64,000 nucleotides of DNA from Humitalea rosea (GTDB taxonomy: Bacteria > Pseudomonadota > Alphaproteobacteria > Acetobacterales > Acetobacteraceae), in contig NZ_QKYU01000020.1 in NCBI RefSeq assembly GCF_003253705.1, positions 33,607 to 97,606 on the forward strand, given 5' to 3'. A model generated the notes under the pieces. The model did no database searches. It was not told the DNA's origin and was given only the letters and a program-made list of their open reading frames with translations. Made by a program: the position numbers and the translations under genes. Below, piece by piece: positions 1-10,030 of this stretch (position 1 is its first letter; every line of letters begins with the position of its first letter).

Positions 1-401
1 GCGGGGATTCGCCACTCGGCGACGGCCGCCGGTTCGGCCAGTCATTCCTGAGGCACACAGCGCGCCCGACACTGCCGATCGTGGCAACGGCTCCGCATCA
101 CGGCGCCGAGACGAATCGATCTGCATACGACCACATGCGTAAGTGGGCAGACGTCGTTGTCCTGCTGCGAGCGGGCGGTGATAGCGATCAACCTGGCGCG
201 ACGTTCAGGTCGCTCGGCTGGCCATTCAAGGTCTGTGCGACGTGCCCGAGAAGCGGTCGCGCCCCGCATCTTGCCGGCGTCGCTGGTCCCGGACCGCATC
301 CTTGGTTTCCATCAGCCATCATCGTGGGGATGCCCTGTGGTTGCACATAGCTTCGTAACCGGATGGCGTCCTGCATCCTTCTTCGGCACGGGAGCTAACG
401 C
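1..401. other. Left-edge stretch without a recognisable gene
   Basis: About 400 bases upstream of the helicase gene. The short open frames on both strands have no recognisable protein motif, and no tRNA, repeat or terminator is visible. It probably holds the helicase promoter and perhaps decayed sequence from whatever lies to the left. Confidence 0.4.
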
Positions 402-3400
402 GTGAGCTCCACCACACCTCCATCCCTCAGAGACGTTGCGTGGCCGCGCTTTCTCCGGGCCCCGGACGGCCAGTTGGTTGCCCGGCTTTACGAGCCTGGC
501 CTGCGCCGAGCGGTACGCTACGATCGCTGCTGCGCCTACTTCTCCTCCTCCGTCTTGGCGGCCGCGGCTTCCGGATTCGGCGCCTTCATCCAGCGCATTG
601 TGGACGGCGTCATTACTCAGAAGCCCGCACTGCGCCTGCTGGTGAACGAGGAACTGGCTGAGCCCGATGTGCGAGCGCTGTTGGATGCCGGTGACGACGC
701 ACCGCTGATCGGAGCCCTGCTCGCGCGGCTTGGCACGCCCGAGACCGCCCTCCAAAAGGGGCGGCTCGAGATGCTGGCTTGGCTGGCCCGCGATGGCTGG
801 CTGGAGATGAAGGTCGGCGTGATGCGTCATGCCGACGGCATCTTGCACGCGAAGTTTGGGCTGTTCGTGGACGCCGCCGACGAAGCGGTGATTTTCGCGG
901 GCAGTGGCAACGAAAGTGCCAAGGGCATCCGGGGCAATTACGAAAAGCTCGAAATCAGCCGAAGCTGGGACGACCCGGAGCGTTACGCGCATTTCCGCGA
1001 CGAGTTTGACCTGCTGTGGTCCGGTGAGGATCCGGCCGTCGTGGCGGTGTCGCTGCCCGACGCAGTGCGCGACGCGCTGATCAAGCTGGCGCCGGAAGCA
1101 CCGCCCGTGGCGGAACCCGAAGATAATCTGCGTCGCCAGCGGGCAGCGATGCTGTGGGGTTATGCTGTCGAAGCACCCTACATGCCGGAGGGCGGCGCTG
1201 CGACCAGCGACGCCATGGCCCCCGTCACACTCTGGCCGCACCAGCGACATGTGGTGGCAGAGACGGCCGCCGCGTGGCCCGAGGGCCGCCTGCTCTGCGA
1301 TGAGGTCGGCATGGGCAAGACAGTGGAGGCGATCCTTGCGCTGCGCCGGCTGCTCGCGGGCCGCGGCGTAAAGCGCGCGCTGCTCCTGCCGCCCGCCAAC
1401 CTGCTCCCGCAGTGGCAGGGCGAACTGCGCGAGAAGGGGGGCCTGCGCGTGCCGCGGATGGAAGGCCCGAAGACGCTCGTCTGGCCAGACGGAACAAAGC
1501 AGGTGGTCTCTGGCCTAGCCGAGGCGCTGGACCAGCCACTGCTGCTGCTGAGCCGCGAGACAGCCCGGTCCGAGGGCAACCTGCCGGCGCTGCTTGCTGC
1601 GCCTCCCTGGGACCTTGTGCTGCTGGACGAAGGCCACGCCGCCCGACGCGCCAGCCAGATCGAGGGCGAGTTCAACACGCCGACCCTGCTTCTCGGACTG
1701 CTGCGGCAGATGCAGATCACGGGCCAGGCGCGCAGCTTCATGATCCTGTCGGCGACGCCGATGCAGACGCATCCCTGGGAGCCTTGGGACCTGCTCCAGG
1801 TGCTGGGTGAAGGTGGGCTGTGGCTTTCAGGCTTCCACGTCGTGAAGCGGTTCTATGAGGCGCTGGCCAGCTTGGAACGCGGAGCCTTGCCGCGGAGCGA
1901 GGGCATCGCGCTGGCTCACATCCTGGCAGCGACGCCGCATTGTCCGCCGGCGCCGGGCGGCCTCGGATTGCCACCCCTTGATGATGCCGACGCCTTCGCG
2001 AAGGCGCTGCGGTTCCTGCCTCCGGTATCCCGCCAGGACGCTGTGCGCTGGCTGCGGACCTGCTCGCCACTCGCGAGGCGGATGCATCGCAATACGCGGC
2101 GGACGCTGCGCAAGTACTTCGACATGGGCCTGCTGGACCGGCCGCCGCCGACCCGTGCCGTCACGGACGATCCGTTCGATTTTGAGACTGCGGAGGAGCG
2201 CGAGGTCTATGAGGCGGTGACGAGCTACATCGATCGCCGCTTCGACGAATTGGAGAATCAGAAGCCTGGCAAGGGCTTCGTGATGACGATCTATCGTCGC
2301 CGTGCTGCCAGCTCTCCCGTGGCGCTACGTAAAAGCCTGGAACGGCGCGCGACGGGTCTGAAGGCGGTGATCGCGCAGCACGCACCGGACCCGAGCATTC
2401 TCGACCTGGAAGACGCCCAAGAGCTCGAGGACCTGCTGAATGTGAAGCTGACCTCAGCGTTGCCTGAGACGCCCGAGGAAGCGCGTGCAGAACTTGGGGA
2501 AGTCGAAGATCTGCTGGAACGGATTGCGGCGCTCGGCGCCCTGGATACCAAGCGCGACCGGCTGGTGGCCCGAACCAAGCAGCTCACCGGCGACGGTCGC
2601 GCCGTGCTGATCTTCACTGGCTACTCTGACACCATGGCGTATCTCCGCGATGCCCTGGTCGGTGCCTTTGGCGCGTCGGTGGCGTCCTATTCCGGTGAGG
2701 GTGGTGCCCTGAGATCGAGGAACGGCTGGGTTTATGCCTCAAAGGAAGTGGTCACCAAGGCGCTCCGGGACGGCACGATCAAGGTTCTGGTCTGCACGGA
2801 CGCGGCCAGTGAGGGGCTGAACCTTCAAGCCGCTGGCGCCTTGGTCAACTTCGACTTGCCATGGAACCCGTCGAAGGTCGAACAGCGCATCGGTCGCATC
2901 GACCGCATCGGACAGGAGCTTCCAGTCCTGCCCGTGGTTAATCTCTACCTGAAGCACAGCGTGGACGAGAGGGTGTACCGGGCGCTGGCGTCGCGCTGCG
3001 GCCTATTCGAGACCTTCGTGGGCCCGATGCAGCCGGTGCTCTCACAGGCGCTGCGGATGCTTATCGGCCGTGCCGAGGTTGATGAGGAAGCGCTGGCCCA
3101 AGCGGCGGACGAAATCCGGACTAATCCCACGCTGATGCAGGCATTTCCCGAGGATGAGCCGGTTCCCATGATTGCCGAGACTGGCCTCGTTTCAGCGAGC
3201 GATTCTGAAGCATTGCTCGCGGCTTTGCATGGAACGGGTGTGCGGGTGACGGCGGAGAGCAACGCCCTTCATCGGATCGGGGACGGTCCTCTCCGCCTGG
3301 TAACCCATCCATCTGCGATCACCGCCAGCCCGGAGGCCGCCTGCGTGGATGGGCTGGATCAGCGTCAACACGCATTGTGCCGGCAGCTACAGCAGCCGGG

Positions 3401-3956
3401 TGAGCGGCTGCCACTGCTGCTGGTCGCGGCTGAGGCGGCTGCCTTTCGGGTCACGCTCTGCGCGTGGTTAGGTGGCGAAGGAATGCGGAAGGTCAGATCG
3501 TTCGCGGACCTCAAGGCTTTCGTGGCGTCCTGGGATGGCAAGGAGGCCCCAACAGGAGCCTGGCAGGCCGCGCGAGCGGAGCTGCGCCTCGCTGCGCAGA
3601 GCAAGGTCGCGGATATGGCCAACCGGTCCGCGACCGCGGCTGCATCGAAAGCCGCAGCCCAAAATGAAGCTGCACGGCTCCGGTTGGTCGACGAGCTCGG
3701 CCGGCTCCTGATCTGCTTTGAGCCGGATATCGATGATCTGAATGGGAAATTTCATCGACTAGCGACCGACCAGACGCCCACCGCTCATCGGCTCCAGAAT
3801 GTATTTGGGCGGCTTGGAGGCTACCCGGATTGGGAAGGCCACCACATCGCCGACCTCCGCGAGTTTCGAGCGAACCTCGGTCCGAGCCAGGTCAAGACTC
3901 GGCTCACTGGCCGGGAGTTGGATGCTGCGTTGGCAGATCCGCGGTGGGGGAGCTGA
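402..3956 (+). CDS. PLD-nuclease-like / SNF2 helicase fusion protein
   Basis: A 1184-residue protein with an N-terminal phospholipase D-like domain and an SNF2/RapA-type superfamily 2 helicase. The PLD-like part has H149-x-K151, D157 and the G-S-G-N-E-S turn at 167-172. The helicase shows the Walker A-like DEVGMGKT at 300-307 (K306), the DEGH box at 409-412, SATPMQ at 450-455, and motifs V/VI near 800-840 (TDAASEGLNL, then QRIGRIDRIGQ). About 300 C-terminal residues match nothing I know. The start is GTG with a GGGAG ribosome-binding site a few bases upstream. SNF2 ATPases translocate on or remodel DNA, and PLD-like modules are often nucleases, so a role in defence or DNA repair is plausible but inferred. 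No methylase or other defence gene is beside it. Codon use looks less GC-rich than in the genes to the right, and tRNA-Ser lies just downstream, which fits horizontal transfer. Confidence 0.8.
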   Translation: MSSTTPPSLRDVAWPRFLRAPDGQLVARLYEPGLRRAVRYDRCCAYFSSSVLAAAASGFGAFIQRIVDGVITQKPALRLLVNEELAEPDVRALLDAGDDAPLIGALLARLGTPETALQKGRLEMLAWLARDGWLEMKVGVMRHADGILHAKFGLFVDAADEAVIFAGSGNESAKGIRGNYEKLEISRSWDDPERYAHFRDEFDLLWSGEDPAVVAVSLPDAVRDALIKLAPEAPPVAEPEDNLRRQRAAMLWGYAVEAPYMPEGGAATSDAMAPVTLWPHQRHVVAETAAAWPEGRLLCDEVGMGKTVEAILALRRLLAGRGVKRALLLPPANLLPQWQGELREKGGLRVPRMEGPKTLVWPDGTKQVVSGLAEALDQPLLLLSRETARSEGNLPALLAAPPWDLVLLDEGHAARRASQIEGEFNTPTLLLGLLRQMQITGQARSFMILSATPMQTHPWEPWDLLQVLGEGGLWLSGFHVVKRFYEALASLERGALPRSEGIALAHILAATPHCPPAPGGLGLPPLDDADAFAKALRFLPPVSRQDAVRWLRTCSPLARRMHRNTRRTLRKYFDMGLLDRPPPTRAVTDDPFDFETAEEREVYEAVTSYIDRRFDELENQKPGKGFVMTIYRRRAASSPVALRKSLERRATGLKAVIAQHAPDPSILDLEDAQELEDLLNVKLTSALPETPEEARAELGEVEDLLERIAALGALDTKRDRLVARTKQLTGDGRAVLIFTGYSDTMAYLRDALVGAFGASVASYSGEGGALRSRNGWVYASKEVVTKALRDGTIKVLVCTDAASEGLNLQAAGALVNFDLPWNPSKVEQRIGRIDRIGQELPVLPVVNLYLKHSVDERVYRALASRCGLFETFVGPMQPVLSQALRMLIGRAEVDEEALAQAADEIRTNPTLMQAFPEDEPVPMIAETGLVSASDSEALLAALHGTGVRVTAESNALHRIGDGPLRLVTHPSAITASPEAACVDGLDQRQHALCRQLQQPGERLPLLLVAAEAAAFRVTLCAWLGGEGMRKVRSFADLKAFVASWDGKEAPTGAWQAARAELRLAAQSKVADMANRSATAAASKAAAQNEAARLRLVDELGRLLICFEPDIDDLNGKFHRLATDQTPTAHRLQNVFGRLGGYPDWEGHHIADLREFRANLGPSQVKTRLTGRELDAALADPRWGS

Positions 3957-4383
<427 letters not shown>

Positions 4384-4392
4384 GGGGCGGCC

Positions 4393-4421
4393 CCTATAGA
4401 ATCGAGCCGCCGCGGACGCAA
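4393..4421 (-). promoter_or_regulatory. Putative sigma70-type promoter of tRNA-Ser
   Basis: On the minus strand TTGCGT (4421-4416) is separated by exactly 17 bases from TATAGG (4398-4393). This would start transcription only a few bases before the tRNA 5' end at 4383. The call rests on box similarity and position. Confidence 0.5.
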
Positions 4422-4453
4422 CGCCCTGTCTACGCGACGCTCGACCTCCGAGA

Positions 4454-4481
4454 TTGACTCTGTCCCCGCCCGATCCTAGAA
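4454..4481 (+). promoter_or_regulatory. Putative promoter of rplU-rpmA
   Basis: TTGACT at 4454-4459 and CTAGAA at 4476-4481 are 16 bases apart, close to the alphaproteobacterial housekeeping pattern. They lie about 90 bases before rplU, leaving a leader whose role I cannot read. Confidence 0.4.
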
Positions 4482-4570
4482 GCGCGCTCCGGTCATGGGC
4501 TTTACGCCTTCGGCCGCCTTACCCCTTGGCCGTTCCGCGGCCCGAAGCACGAGAGTTCCTGGGCAGCGCC

Positions 4571-4885
4571 ATGACCTATGCAGTGATCCGCACCGGCGGC
4601 AAGCAGTACCGCGTGACGCCGAATGGCGTCGTGATGGTTGAGAAGCTCGAAGGCGAGCCCGGCTCCACGATCACCTTTCAGGACGTCCTGGCCGTCTCCG
4701 GCGAGACCGGCCTGACCATTGGCGCCCCCACCGTCGCCGGCGCCTCGGTGACCGCCACGGTGCTCGAGCAGAAGCGCGGCGAGAAGGTGATCATCTTCAA
4801 GAAGCGCCGCCGCCAGAACAGCCGTCGTAAGAATGGCCATCGCCAGTACATCACCGTGCTGCGCATCACCGCCATCGCCGGTTAA
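4571..4885 (+). CDS. rplU: 50S ribosomal protein L21
   Basis: A 104-residue protein with the L21 signature: N-terminal [12 protein letters not shown] and the basic [16 protein letters not shown] stretch that contacts 23S rRNA, followed by YITVLRI. L21 is a structural protein of the large subunit that binds 23S rRNA near L20. The ATG at 4571 gives the normal N-terminus ([10 protein letters not shown]); an in-frame extension upstream is not conserved-looking. It heads the conserved rplU-rpmA-obgE group, with rpmA 17 bases downstream, and is probably expressed from the promoter at 4454-4481. Confidence 0.97.
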   Translation: MTYAVIRTGGKQYRVTPNGVVMVEKLEGEPGSTITFQDVLAVSGETGLTIGAPTVAGASVTATVLEQKRGEKVIIFKKRRRQNSRRKNGHRQYITVLRITAIAG

Positions 4886-4902
4886 GCAGAAGGACACCCC
4901 TC

Positions 4903-5172
4903 ATGGCACACAAGAAAGCCGGCGGTTCGTCCCGCAACGGCCGCGATTCGGAGAGCAAGCGCCTCGGCGTGAAGCTCTATGGCGGTCAGGCCGTGAAGGC
5001 CGGCAACATCATCGTGACGCAGCGCGGCACGAAGATGATGCCGGGCCGCAATGTCCTGGTCAGCCGCGACCACTCGATCCAGGCGGTCGCCGCTGGCGTC
5101 GTTGTGTTCGAGCGCAAGGCAAACAACCGCGTTCACATCTCTGTCGACCCGGTTCCGGTCGCCGCCGAGTAA
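4903..5172 (+). CDS. rpmA: 50S ribosomal protein L27
   Basis: An 89-residue L27 starting [20 protein letters not shown], the conserved flexible tail that reaches toward the peptidyl-transferase centre. Then follow the GVKLYGGQ and IIVTQRGTK segments. The length is normal and there is no Firmicutes-type N-terminal propeptide. It is cotranscribed with rplU and ends before an intrinsic terminator, which partly separates it from obgE. Confidence 0.97.
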   Translation: MAHKKAGGSSRNGRDSESKRLGVKLYGGQAVKAGNIIVTQRGTKMMPGRNVLVSRDHSIQAVAAGVVVFERKANNRVHISVDPVPVAAE

Positions 5173-5201
5173 TCAGCCTCCGCGCGACGGTTCCAGCGAC
5201 A

Positions 5202-5226
5202 ACGGGGGCCACGCGGCCCCCGTTTT
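5202..5226 (+). terminator. Rho-independent terminator after rpmA
   Basis: A perfect 9-bp stem, ACGGGGGCC (5202-5210) with GGCCCCCGT (5215-5223), has a 4-base loop and is followed by a short T run. It would end or attenuate the rplU-rpmA transcript before obgE starts at 5248. Confidence 0.8.
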
Positions 5227-5247
5227 CATATCTGGTCCCCCATTCCG

Positions 5248-6252
5248 ATGAAGTTCCTCGACGAAGCCAAGATCTGGGTGAAGGCTGGCGACGGCGGCAA
5301 TGGTGTCATTGCCTTCCGCCGGGAAAAATTCATCGAATACGGCGGGCCCGACGGCGGCAATGGCGGCCGCGGCGGCGATATCGTGATCACCGCCGTCGAT
5401 GGGCTGAACACCCTGATCGACTACCGCTACGCCCAGCATTTCAAATCGCTCAAGGGCGGCAATGGCGCGGGCGACAACCGCACCGGTGCTGGCTCCGATG
5501 ACGTCATCCTGAAGGTCCCCGCCGGCACCGTGGTGCTGGACGAGGATAAGGAAACCATCCTCGCCGACCTCACCGAGCCAGGGCAGTCGGTCGTGATCTG
5601 CCACGGCGGCGACGGCGGCCATGGCAATGCGCATTTCAAGACCAGTACCAACCGTTCGCCCCGCCGCGCCGATCCGGGCTACCCGGGCGAGGAACGCTGG
5701 CTCTGGCTGCGGCTGAAACTGATCGCCGATGCGGGGCTGATCGGGCTGCCGAACGCCGGAAAATCCACCTTTCTGGCCGCCACCAGCGCGGCACGGCCCA
5801 AGATCGCCGACTATCCCTTCACCACCCTGCATCCGCAACTCGGTGTCGTGCGGCTCTCGGATACCGAGGAATTCGTCCTCGCCGACATCCCCGGCCTGAT
5901 CGAAGGCGCGCATGAAGGCGTCGGCCTCGGGACACGCTTCCTTGGCCATGTCGAACGCTGCGCAGTGCTGCTGCATCTGATCGATGGCACCCAGGCCGAC
6001 CCGGCCGGCGCCTACTTCACTGTCCGGACCGAGCTGGAAGGCTATGGCGGTGGCCTCGCCGACAAGCCTGAGATCGTGGCGCTGAACAAGACCGATGCCA
6101 TGACGCCCCAGGCGCTGGCCTCGCGCAAAAAAGCGTTGGAGCGGGCCTGTGGCGGTCCGGTCGCGTTGATTTCAGGCGTATCGGGCGATGGCGTGCCGGC
6201 GGTGCTGCGGGCGCTGGCCGATCGAATCGCCGCAGACCGCGCCCAGAAATGA
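5248..6252 (+). CDS. obgE: GTPase Obg / CgtA, 50S assembly GTPase
   Basis: A 334-residue Obg protein. The N-terminal glycine-rich Obg fold (about 1-158; repeated GGNGG/GGDGG motifs) precedes the G domain with P-loop GLPNAGKST, switch [12 protein letters not shown] and the NKTD base-recognition motif. It acts as a GTPase in late 50S assembly and the stringent response. The variable C-terminal domain of longer Obg proteins is nearly absent, as in many alphaproteobacteria. It begins about 20 bases after the rpmA terminator, and its stop overlaps the proB start by 4 bases (ATGA), so proB translation is probably coupled to it. Confidence 0.96.
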   Translation: MKFLDEAKIWVKAGDGGNGVIAFRREKFIEYGGPDGGNGGRGGDIVITAVDGLNTLIDYRYAQHFKSLKGGNGAGDNRTGAGSDDVILKVPAGTVVLDEDKETILADLTEPGQSVVICHGGDGGHGNAHFKTSTNRSPRRADPGYPGEERWLWLRLKLIADAGLIGLPNAGKSTFLAATSAARPKIADYPFTTLHPQLGVVRLSDTEEFVLADIPGLIEGAHEGVGLGTRFLGHVERCAVLLHLIDGTQADPAGAYFTVRTELEGYGGGLADKPEIVALNKTDAMTPQALASRKKALERACGGPVALISGVSGDGVPAVLRALADRIAADRAQK

Positions 6253-7364
6253 CACCCAGCCTCACCTCCGCTCGCCGCATCGTGGTCAAGATCGGCTCCG
6301 CGCTGATCGTCGATTCCGCGACCGCGACTCCGCGCGAGGCCTGGCTCACCACCATCGCCGCCGACATCTCCGCGCTGCGGGCAACGGGCGCCGATGTGGT
6401 CGTGGTTTCCTCCGGCGCCATCGCCTTGGCCCGTCGTGCGCTCGGCCTCACCCGCCGCACCCTGCGGCTGGAGGAGAAGCAGGCCGCCGCCGCCGTGGGC
6501 CAGATCCGCCTCGCCGGCGCCTGGCAGATGGCACTGGCCGGCCACGGGCTGAACGCCGCCCAGCTGCTCCTGACCCTGGAGGACACCGAGGACCGCCGCC
6601 GCTACCTCAACGCGCGCGCGACGCTCGGCACCTTGCTGGACCTCGGCTGCATCCCGGTCATCAACGAGAATGACACGGTGGCGACCGCTGAAATCCGCTT
6701 CGGCGACAACGACCGCCTGGCCGCGCGCGTGGCCGAGATGATCCAGGCTGATGTGCTGGTCCTGCTCTCGGACATCGACGGGCTCTACACCGCCGACCCG
6801 CGCCGTGATCCCGCAGCCCAACACCTCCCGCTGGTGGAGCATGTGACGGAAGAGATCATGGCCATGGGGGGCGAACCGCCGCCCGGCTATTCCTCGGGCG
6901 GCATGCGCACCAAGCTGATCGCCGCGCGAATCGCAACCGGTGCCGGATGCGCGATGGCCATCGCGCTCGGTGATCGCGCCCATCCGCTGGCGGCGCTGCG
7001 CGATGGCGCCCGCTGCACCTGGTTTGCCGCGGAGGGCGAAGGCCGCTCTGCCCGCAAACGCTGGATCGCTGGCAGCCTGTCCCCCTTGGGATCTCTCACC
7101 GTCGACGCCGGCGCAGTACGCGCCCTGGCCGCAGGGCGCAGCCTGCTGCCGGCCGGGGTGAAAGCTGTCGAGGGCCGCTTCCTGCGCGGCGACCCTGTCA
7201 GCATCCGCGATCCCGAAGGCCACGAATTGGCCCGCGGCCTCTCCGCCTATGATGCCGAGGACGCCGGCCGCATTGCCGGCCATCGGAGCGCCGAGATCGA
7301 GACCCTGCTGGGGTGGCGCGGCCGCGATGAGATCATCCATCGCGACGATCTGGTCGTACTTTAG
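6249..7364 (+). CDS. proB: Glutamate 5-kinase
   Basis: A 371-residue glutamate 5-kinase, the first step of proline synthesis (glutamate + ATP to gamma-glutamyl phosphate). The amino-acid kinase domain occupies roughly the first 260 residues, with [22 protein letters not shown] and INENDTVAT motifs. A C-terminal PUA domain occupies about 275-365. The start overlaps obgE by 4 bases, and proA follows 9 bases downstream. The obgE-proB-proA order is common in alphaproteobacteria. Confidence 0.96.
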   Translation: MTPSLTSARRIVVKIGSALIVDSATATPREAWLTTIAADISALRATGADVVVVSSGAIALARRALGLTRRTLRLEEKQAAAAVGQIRLAGAWQMALAGHGLNAAQLLLTLEDTEDRRRYLNARATLGTLLDLGCIPVINENDTVATAEIRFGDNDRLAARVAEMIQADVLVLLSDIDGLYTADPRRDPAAQHLPLVEHVTEEIMAMGGEPPPGYSSGGMRTKLIAARIATGAGCAMAIALGDRAHPLAALRDGARCTWFAAEGEGRSARKRWIAGSLSPLGSLTVDAGAVRALAAGRSLLPAGVKAVEGRFLRGDPVSIRDPEGHELARGLSAYDAEDAGRIAGHRSAEIETLLGWRGRDEIIHRDDLVVL

Positions 7365-7373
7365 GAGCGAGCC

Positions 7374-8615
7374 ATGGACCAGATCACCGCCGCCGCCTCC
7401 GCCGCCCGCACGGCCGCCGTCACTTTGGCCCGTGCCGAACGCGTGACGAAGGACGCGGCGCTGACCGCCGCCGCAGCGGCGCTGCGTGCGGCCAAGCCTG
7501 AGCTGATGGCGGCCAACGCCGCCGATCTCGCCGCGGCCCCCGATCTCACGGCCGCCTTCCGCGACCGCCTGACCCTGACACCCTCCCGCATCGAGGCCAT
7601 GGCGACCGGGCTCGACGACATTGCCGCCCTGCCCGACCCCGTCGGGCGGCTGCTATCGGAGTGGACCCGGCCGAATGGGCTGGTGATACGCCGTATCGCC
7701 CAGCCCCTTGGCGTCATCGGCATGATCTTCGAGAGCCGTCCCAATGTCGCGGCCGACGCTGCCGCCCTTTGCCTCAAGGCCGGCAGCGCCATCATCCTGC
7801 GTGGCGGCCGCGAGAGTTTTCGGAGTGTCGGCGCCATCCACACCTGCCTGTTGCAGGGCCTGGCCGAAGCCGGGCTGCCGGAAGCCTGCATCCAGATCGC
7901 GCCGGACACCGATCGGGCCTTCGTAGGCTCAATGCTGGCCGCATCGGGGCTGATCGACCTGATCATCCCGCGTGGTGGCAAGAGTCTGGTGAACCGGGTC
8001 CTGGCCGAGGCGCGGGTGCCTGTCCTCGCCCATGCCGAGGGGCTCTGCCACACCTATGTCGATGGCGCCGCGGACCCGGCCATGGCGCGCAAGATCCTGG
8101 CGGACGCCAAGATGCGCCGCCTCACCGTCTGCGGTGCAACCGAGACGCTGCTGATCGATGCGCGCGTCGCTCCCTTCCTGCTGCCGTTGCTGGTCGGCGA
8201 TCTGGCGGCGTTGGGCTGCGATTTCCGCGCCGATGCGCGGGCGCGGGCGATCATCCCTGCCCTACCCGCGGCCACGGACGATGACTTCGCCACGGAATGG
8301 CTCGATGCCATCCTCAATATCGCAGTGGTGGATGGCGTTGCCGGGGCGCTCTCGCATATCCGCCGCTTCGGCAGCGAGCACACCGAAGCGATCGTGACGG
8401 AAGACGAGGCCGCGGCGACGGCCTTCCTGGACGGGTTGGACGCGGCCGTGGGCCTGTGGAATGCCAGCACGCAGTTTTGCGACGGCGGCGAATTCGGCTT
8501 CGGTGCCGAGATCGGCATTGCCACCGGCCGTCTCCATGCGCGCGGCCCGGTCGGTTTGGAGCAGCTCTGCACCTTCCGCTACCAGGTGGTCGGCACGGGC
8601 CAGGTGCGCGGCTGA
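7374..8615 (+). CDS. proA: Gamma-glutamyl phosphate reductase
   Basis: A 413-residue enzyme of the aldehyde dehydrogenase superfamily that reduces gamma-glutamyl phosphate with NADPH to glutamate semialdehyde, the second step of proline synthesis. Family motifs include [16 protein letters not shown], the [11 protein letters not shown] segment, IPRGGKSLV and [11 protein letters not shown], whose cysteine fits the active-site position. A strong TTAGGAGCG ribosome-binding site precedes the ATG. It follows proB by 9 bases. Confidence 0.96.
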   Translation: MDQITAAASAARTAAVTLARAERVTKDAALTAAAAALRAAKPELMAANAADLAAAPDLTAAFRDRLTLTPSRIEAMATGLDDIAALPDPVGRLLSEWTRPNGLVIRRIAQPLGVIGMIFESRPNVAADAAALCLKAGSAIILRGGRESFRSVGAIHTCLLQGLAEAGLPEACIQIAPDTDRAFVGSMLAASGLIDLIIPRGGKSLVNRVLAEARVPVLAHAEGLCHTYVDGAADPAMARKILADAKMRRLTVCGATETLLIDARVAPFLLPLLVGDLAALGCDFRADARARAIIPALPAATDDDFATEWLDAILNIAVVDGVAGALSHIRRFGSEHTEAIVTEDEAAATAFLDGLDAAVGLWNASTQFCDGGEFGFGAEIGIATGRLHARGPVGLEQLCTFRYQVVGTGQVRG

Positions 8616-8619
8616 TCCA

Positions 8620-9120
8620 ATGGCCGACTCGCGGCCCCCTCTCGCCGATCCGCTGGCCCGGGCCGCCGCCGCCGGAACGGGCAGCGCGCCGACGACCGGC
8701 TGGGCCGCGTTGGTTCCCGAACTCAGCGTGTCAGACCTCGACGCGAGCCTCGCCTTTTGGTGCGGCCCGCTCGGCTTCGCCGTCGCTTACGACCGGCCAG
8801 CCGCGCGCTTCGCCTATCTGGCGCGCGAGGGGCTGCAGGTGATGCTCTGCGAGCGCAATGGGCGGTGGGAGCCCGGCGACATGCAGGCGCCCTTCGGCCG
8901 TGGCATCAACCTGCAAATGACGGTTGAGGCCCTGGCACCGATCCTGGACGCCCTCGCTGCGGCGGGATGGCCGCTCTACGAAGGTCCAGCCGAAACCTGG
9001 TATCGTGTCGGCCCCACCGAAGCCGGCCAGCGCGAATTCCTCGTCCAGGATCCCGACGGCTACCTCCTGCGCTTTGCCGAACGCCTCGAAACCCGTTCCT
9101 CCCTATTCGCGCTGCCATGA
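8620..9120 (+). CDS. VOC-superfamily protein (glyoxalase/bleomycin-resistance type)
   Basis: A 166-residue protein. After a proline/alanine-rich leader comes one VOC fold: VPELSVSDLDASLAFW, a central PFGRGINLQM, and C-terminal REFLVQDPDGYLLRFAERL. This arrangement is that of small bleomycin-resistance-like VOC proteins, which dimerise and may bind a metal or sequester a ligand. The substrate is unknown. The ATG lies 4 bases after the proA stop; the same frame stays open upstream inside proA, but that part is only a shadow. Probably cotranscribed with the proline genes. Confidence 0.8.
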   Translation: MADSRPPLADPLARAAAAGTGSAPTTGWAALVPELSVSDLDASLAFWCGPLGFAVAYDRPAARFAYLAREGLQVMLCERNGRWEPGDMQAPFGRGINLQMTVEALAPILDALAAAGWPLYEGPAETWYRVGPTEAGQREFLVQDPDGYLLRFAERLETRSSLFALP

Positions 9121-9162
9121 GCCTGGGCTAGAATCCCGGCAAAACACGCCGGGGAAACTCTG

Positions 9163-10020
9163 ATGCGCCGCCCGCTGTTTGCCGCCTGCCTCGCGCTGCT
9201 GCCGTTTGCGGCTGCGGCCGCCTGCCCCGACCCGGCGGCGGTCAACGCCCTGGCGCGCTCCATGCTGTCCCAGACCCCCGCCCGCAGCTACGGCCCTGGC
9301 ATGAGCCTCGCCGATGGGCAATGCGCGCAGGACCGCCTTGCCACGATCCTCGGCCGAGAATGGGGGGGCGCCATCGGCTGGAAAGTCGGGCTGACCAATG
9401 CCGCCGCCCAGGCGCAGTTTGGCGTGCCGCATCCCTTGGCCGGGCCGATCTATGCCGCGACGCTGGATCTCCGCTCTGGTGCGACGCTCCCAGCGCGCTT
9501 CGCATCTGTACCCGTGGTGGAAAGCGATTTGCTGGTCCGCATCCGTGATGCGGGCATCGCCACCGCCGGCCGCGATCCGGTCGCGATTCTGGCCCATCTG
9601 GATCAGGTCATTCCCTTCATCGAGCTTCCCGACCTCGTGCTTGCCCCTGGGGAGACGATGGATGCCGCGAATTTGCTGGCGATCGGCGTCGGCGCCCGCC
9701 GTGGAGTCGTTGGCGAGGCCATCGTCCCGGAAGCCACCGAGTCCTTTGCCGCCCGGCTGGGCACCATGCGGGTGCGCCTCGCGACCGACGACAAAATACT
9801 GGCCGAAGCGCCCGGCAGCGCCCTCCTCGGCCATCCGCTGAATGTCATCCCCTGGCTTGTCGAGGATTTGGCCAGGCGCGGCCTGTCCTTACGGGCCGGG
9901 GATTTCGTCTCACTCGGCGGCTTCTCGCCCGCCGTGCGGGCCGAGGCCGGGCAGCGCTATACCGCGACCTACACCGGGCTGCTCGCGACCCCCGTCACCG
10001 TTGCGGTCACGCTCCGCTGA
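9163..10020 (+). CDS. Exported 2-keto-4-pentenoate hydratase-like (FAH superfamily) protein
   Basis: 285 residues. The N-terminus is a signal peptide (MRRPLFAACLALLPFAAAAA then C), so the protein is probably exported. The rest resembles MhpD/2-oxopent-4-enoate hydratases: GWKVGLTNAAAQAQFGVP, a VVESDLLVRI segment with acidic residues at the usual metal site, and the C-terminal LRAGDFVSLGGFSPAVRAEAG. Such hydratases normally add water to 2-hydroxypentadienoate in the cytoplasm during aromatic meta-cleavage. No aromatic pathway genes adjoin it here, so the activity and substrate of this exported form are unknown. It ends 10 bases before nadD. Confidence 0.75.
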   Translation: MRRPLFAACLALLPFAAAAACPDPAAVNALARSMLSQTPARSYGPGMSLADGQCAQDRLATILGREWGGAIGWKVGLTNAAAQAQFGVPHPLAGPIYAATLDLRSGATLPARFASVPVVESDLLVRIRDAGIATAGRDPVAILAHLDQVIPFIELPDLVLAPGETMDAANLLAIGVGARRGVVGEAIVPEATESFAARLGTMRVRLATDDKILAEAPGSALLGHPLNVIPWLVEDLARRGLSLRAGDFVSLGGFSPAVRAEAGQRYTATYTGLLATPVTVAVTLR

Positions 10021-10030
10021 TGCATCCGGG

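Noticed and set aside
402..3956. DISARM defence system
   Set aside because: SNF2 and PLD functions are present, but no methylase, drmA, drmB or drmC gene is visible, and the two domains are in one protein.
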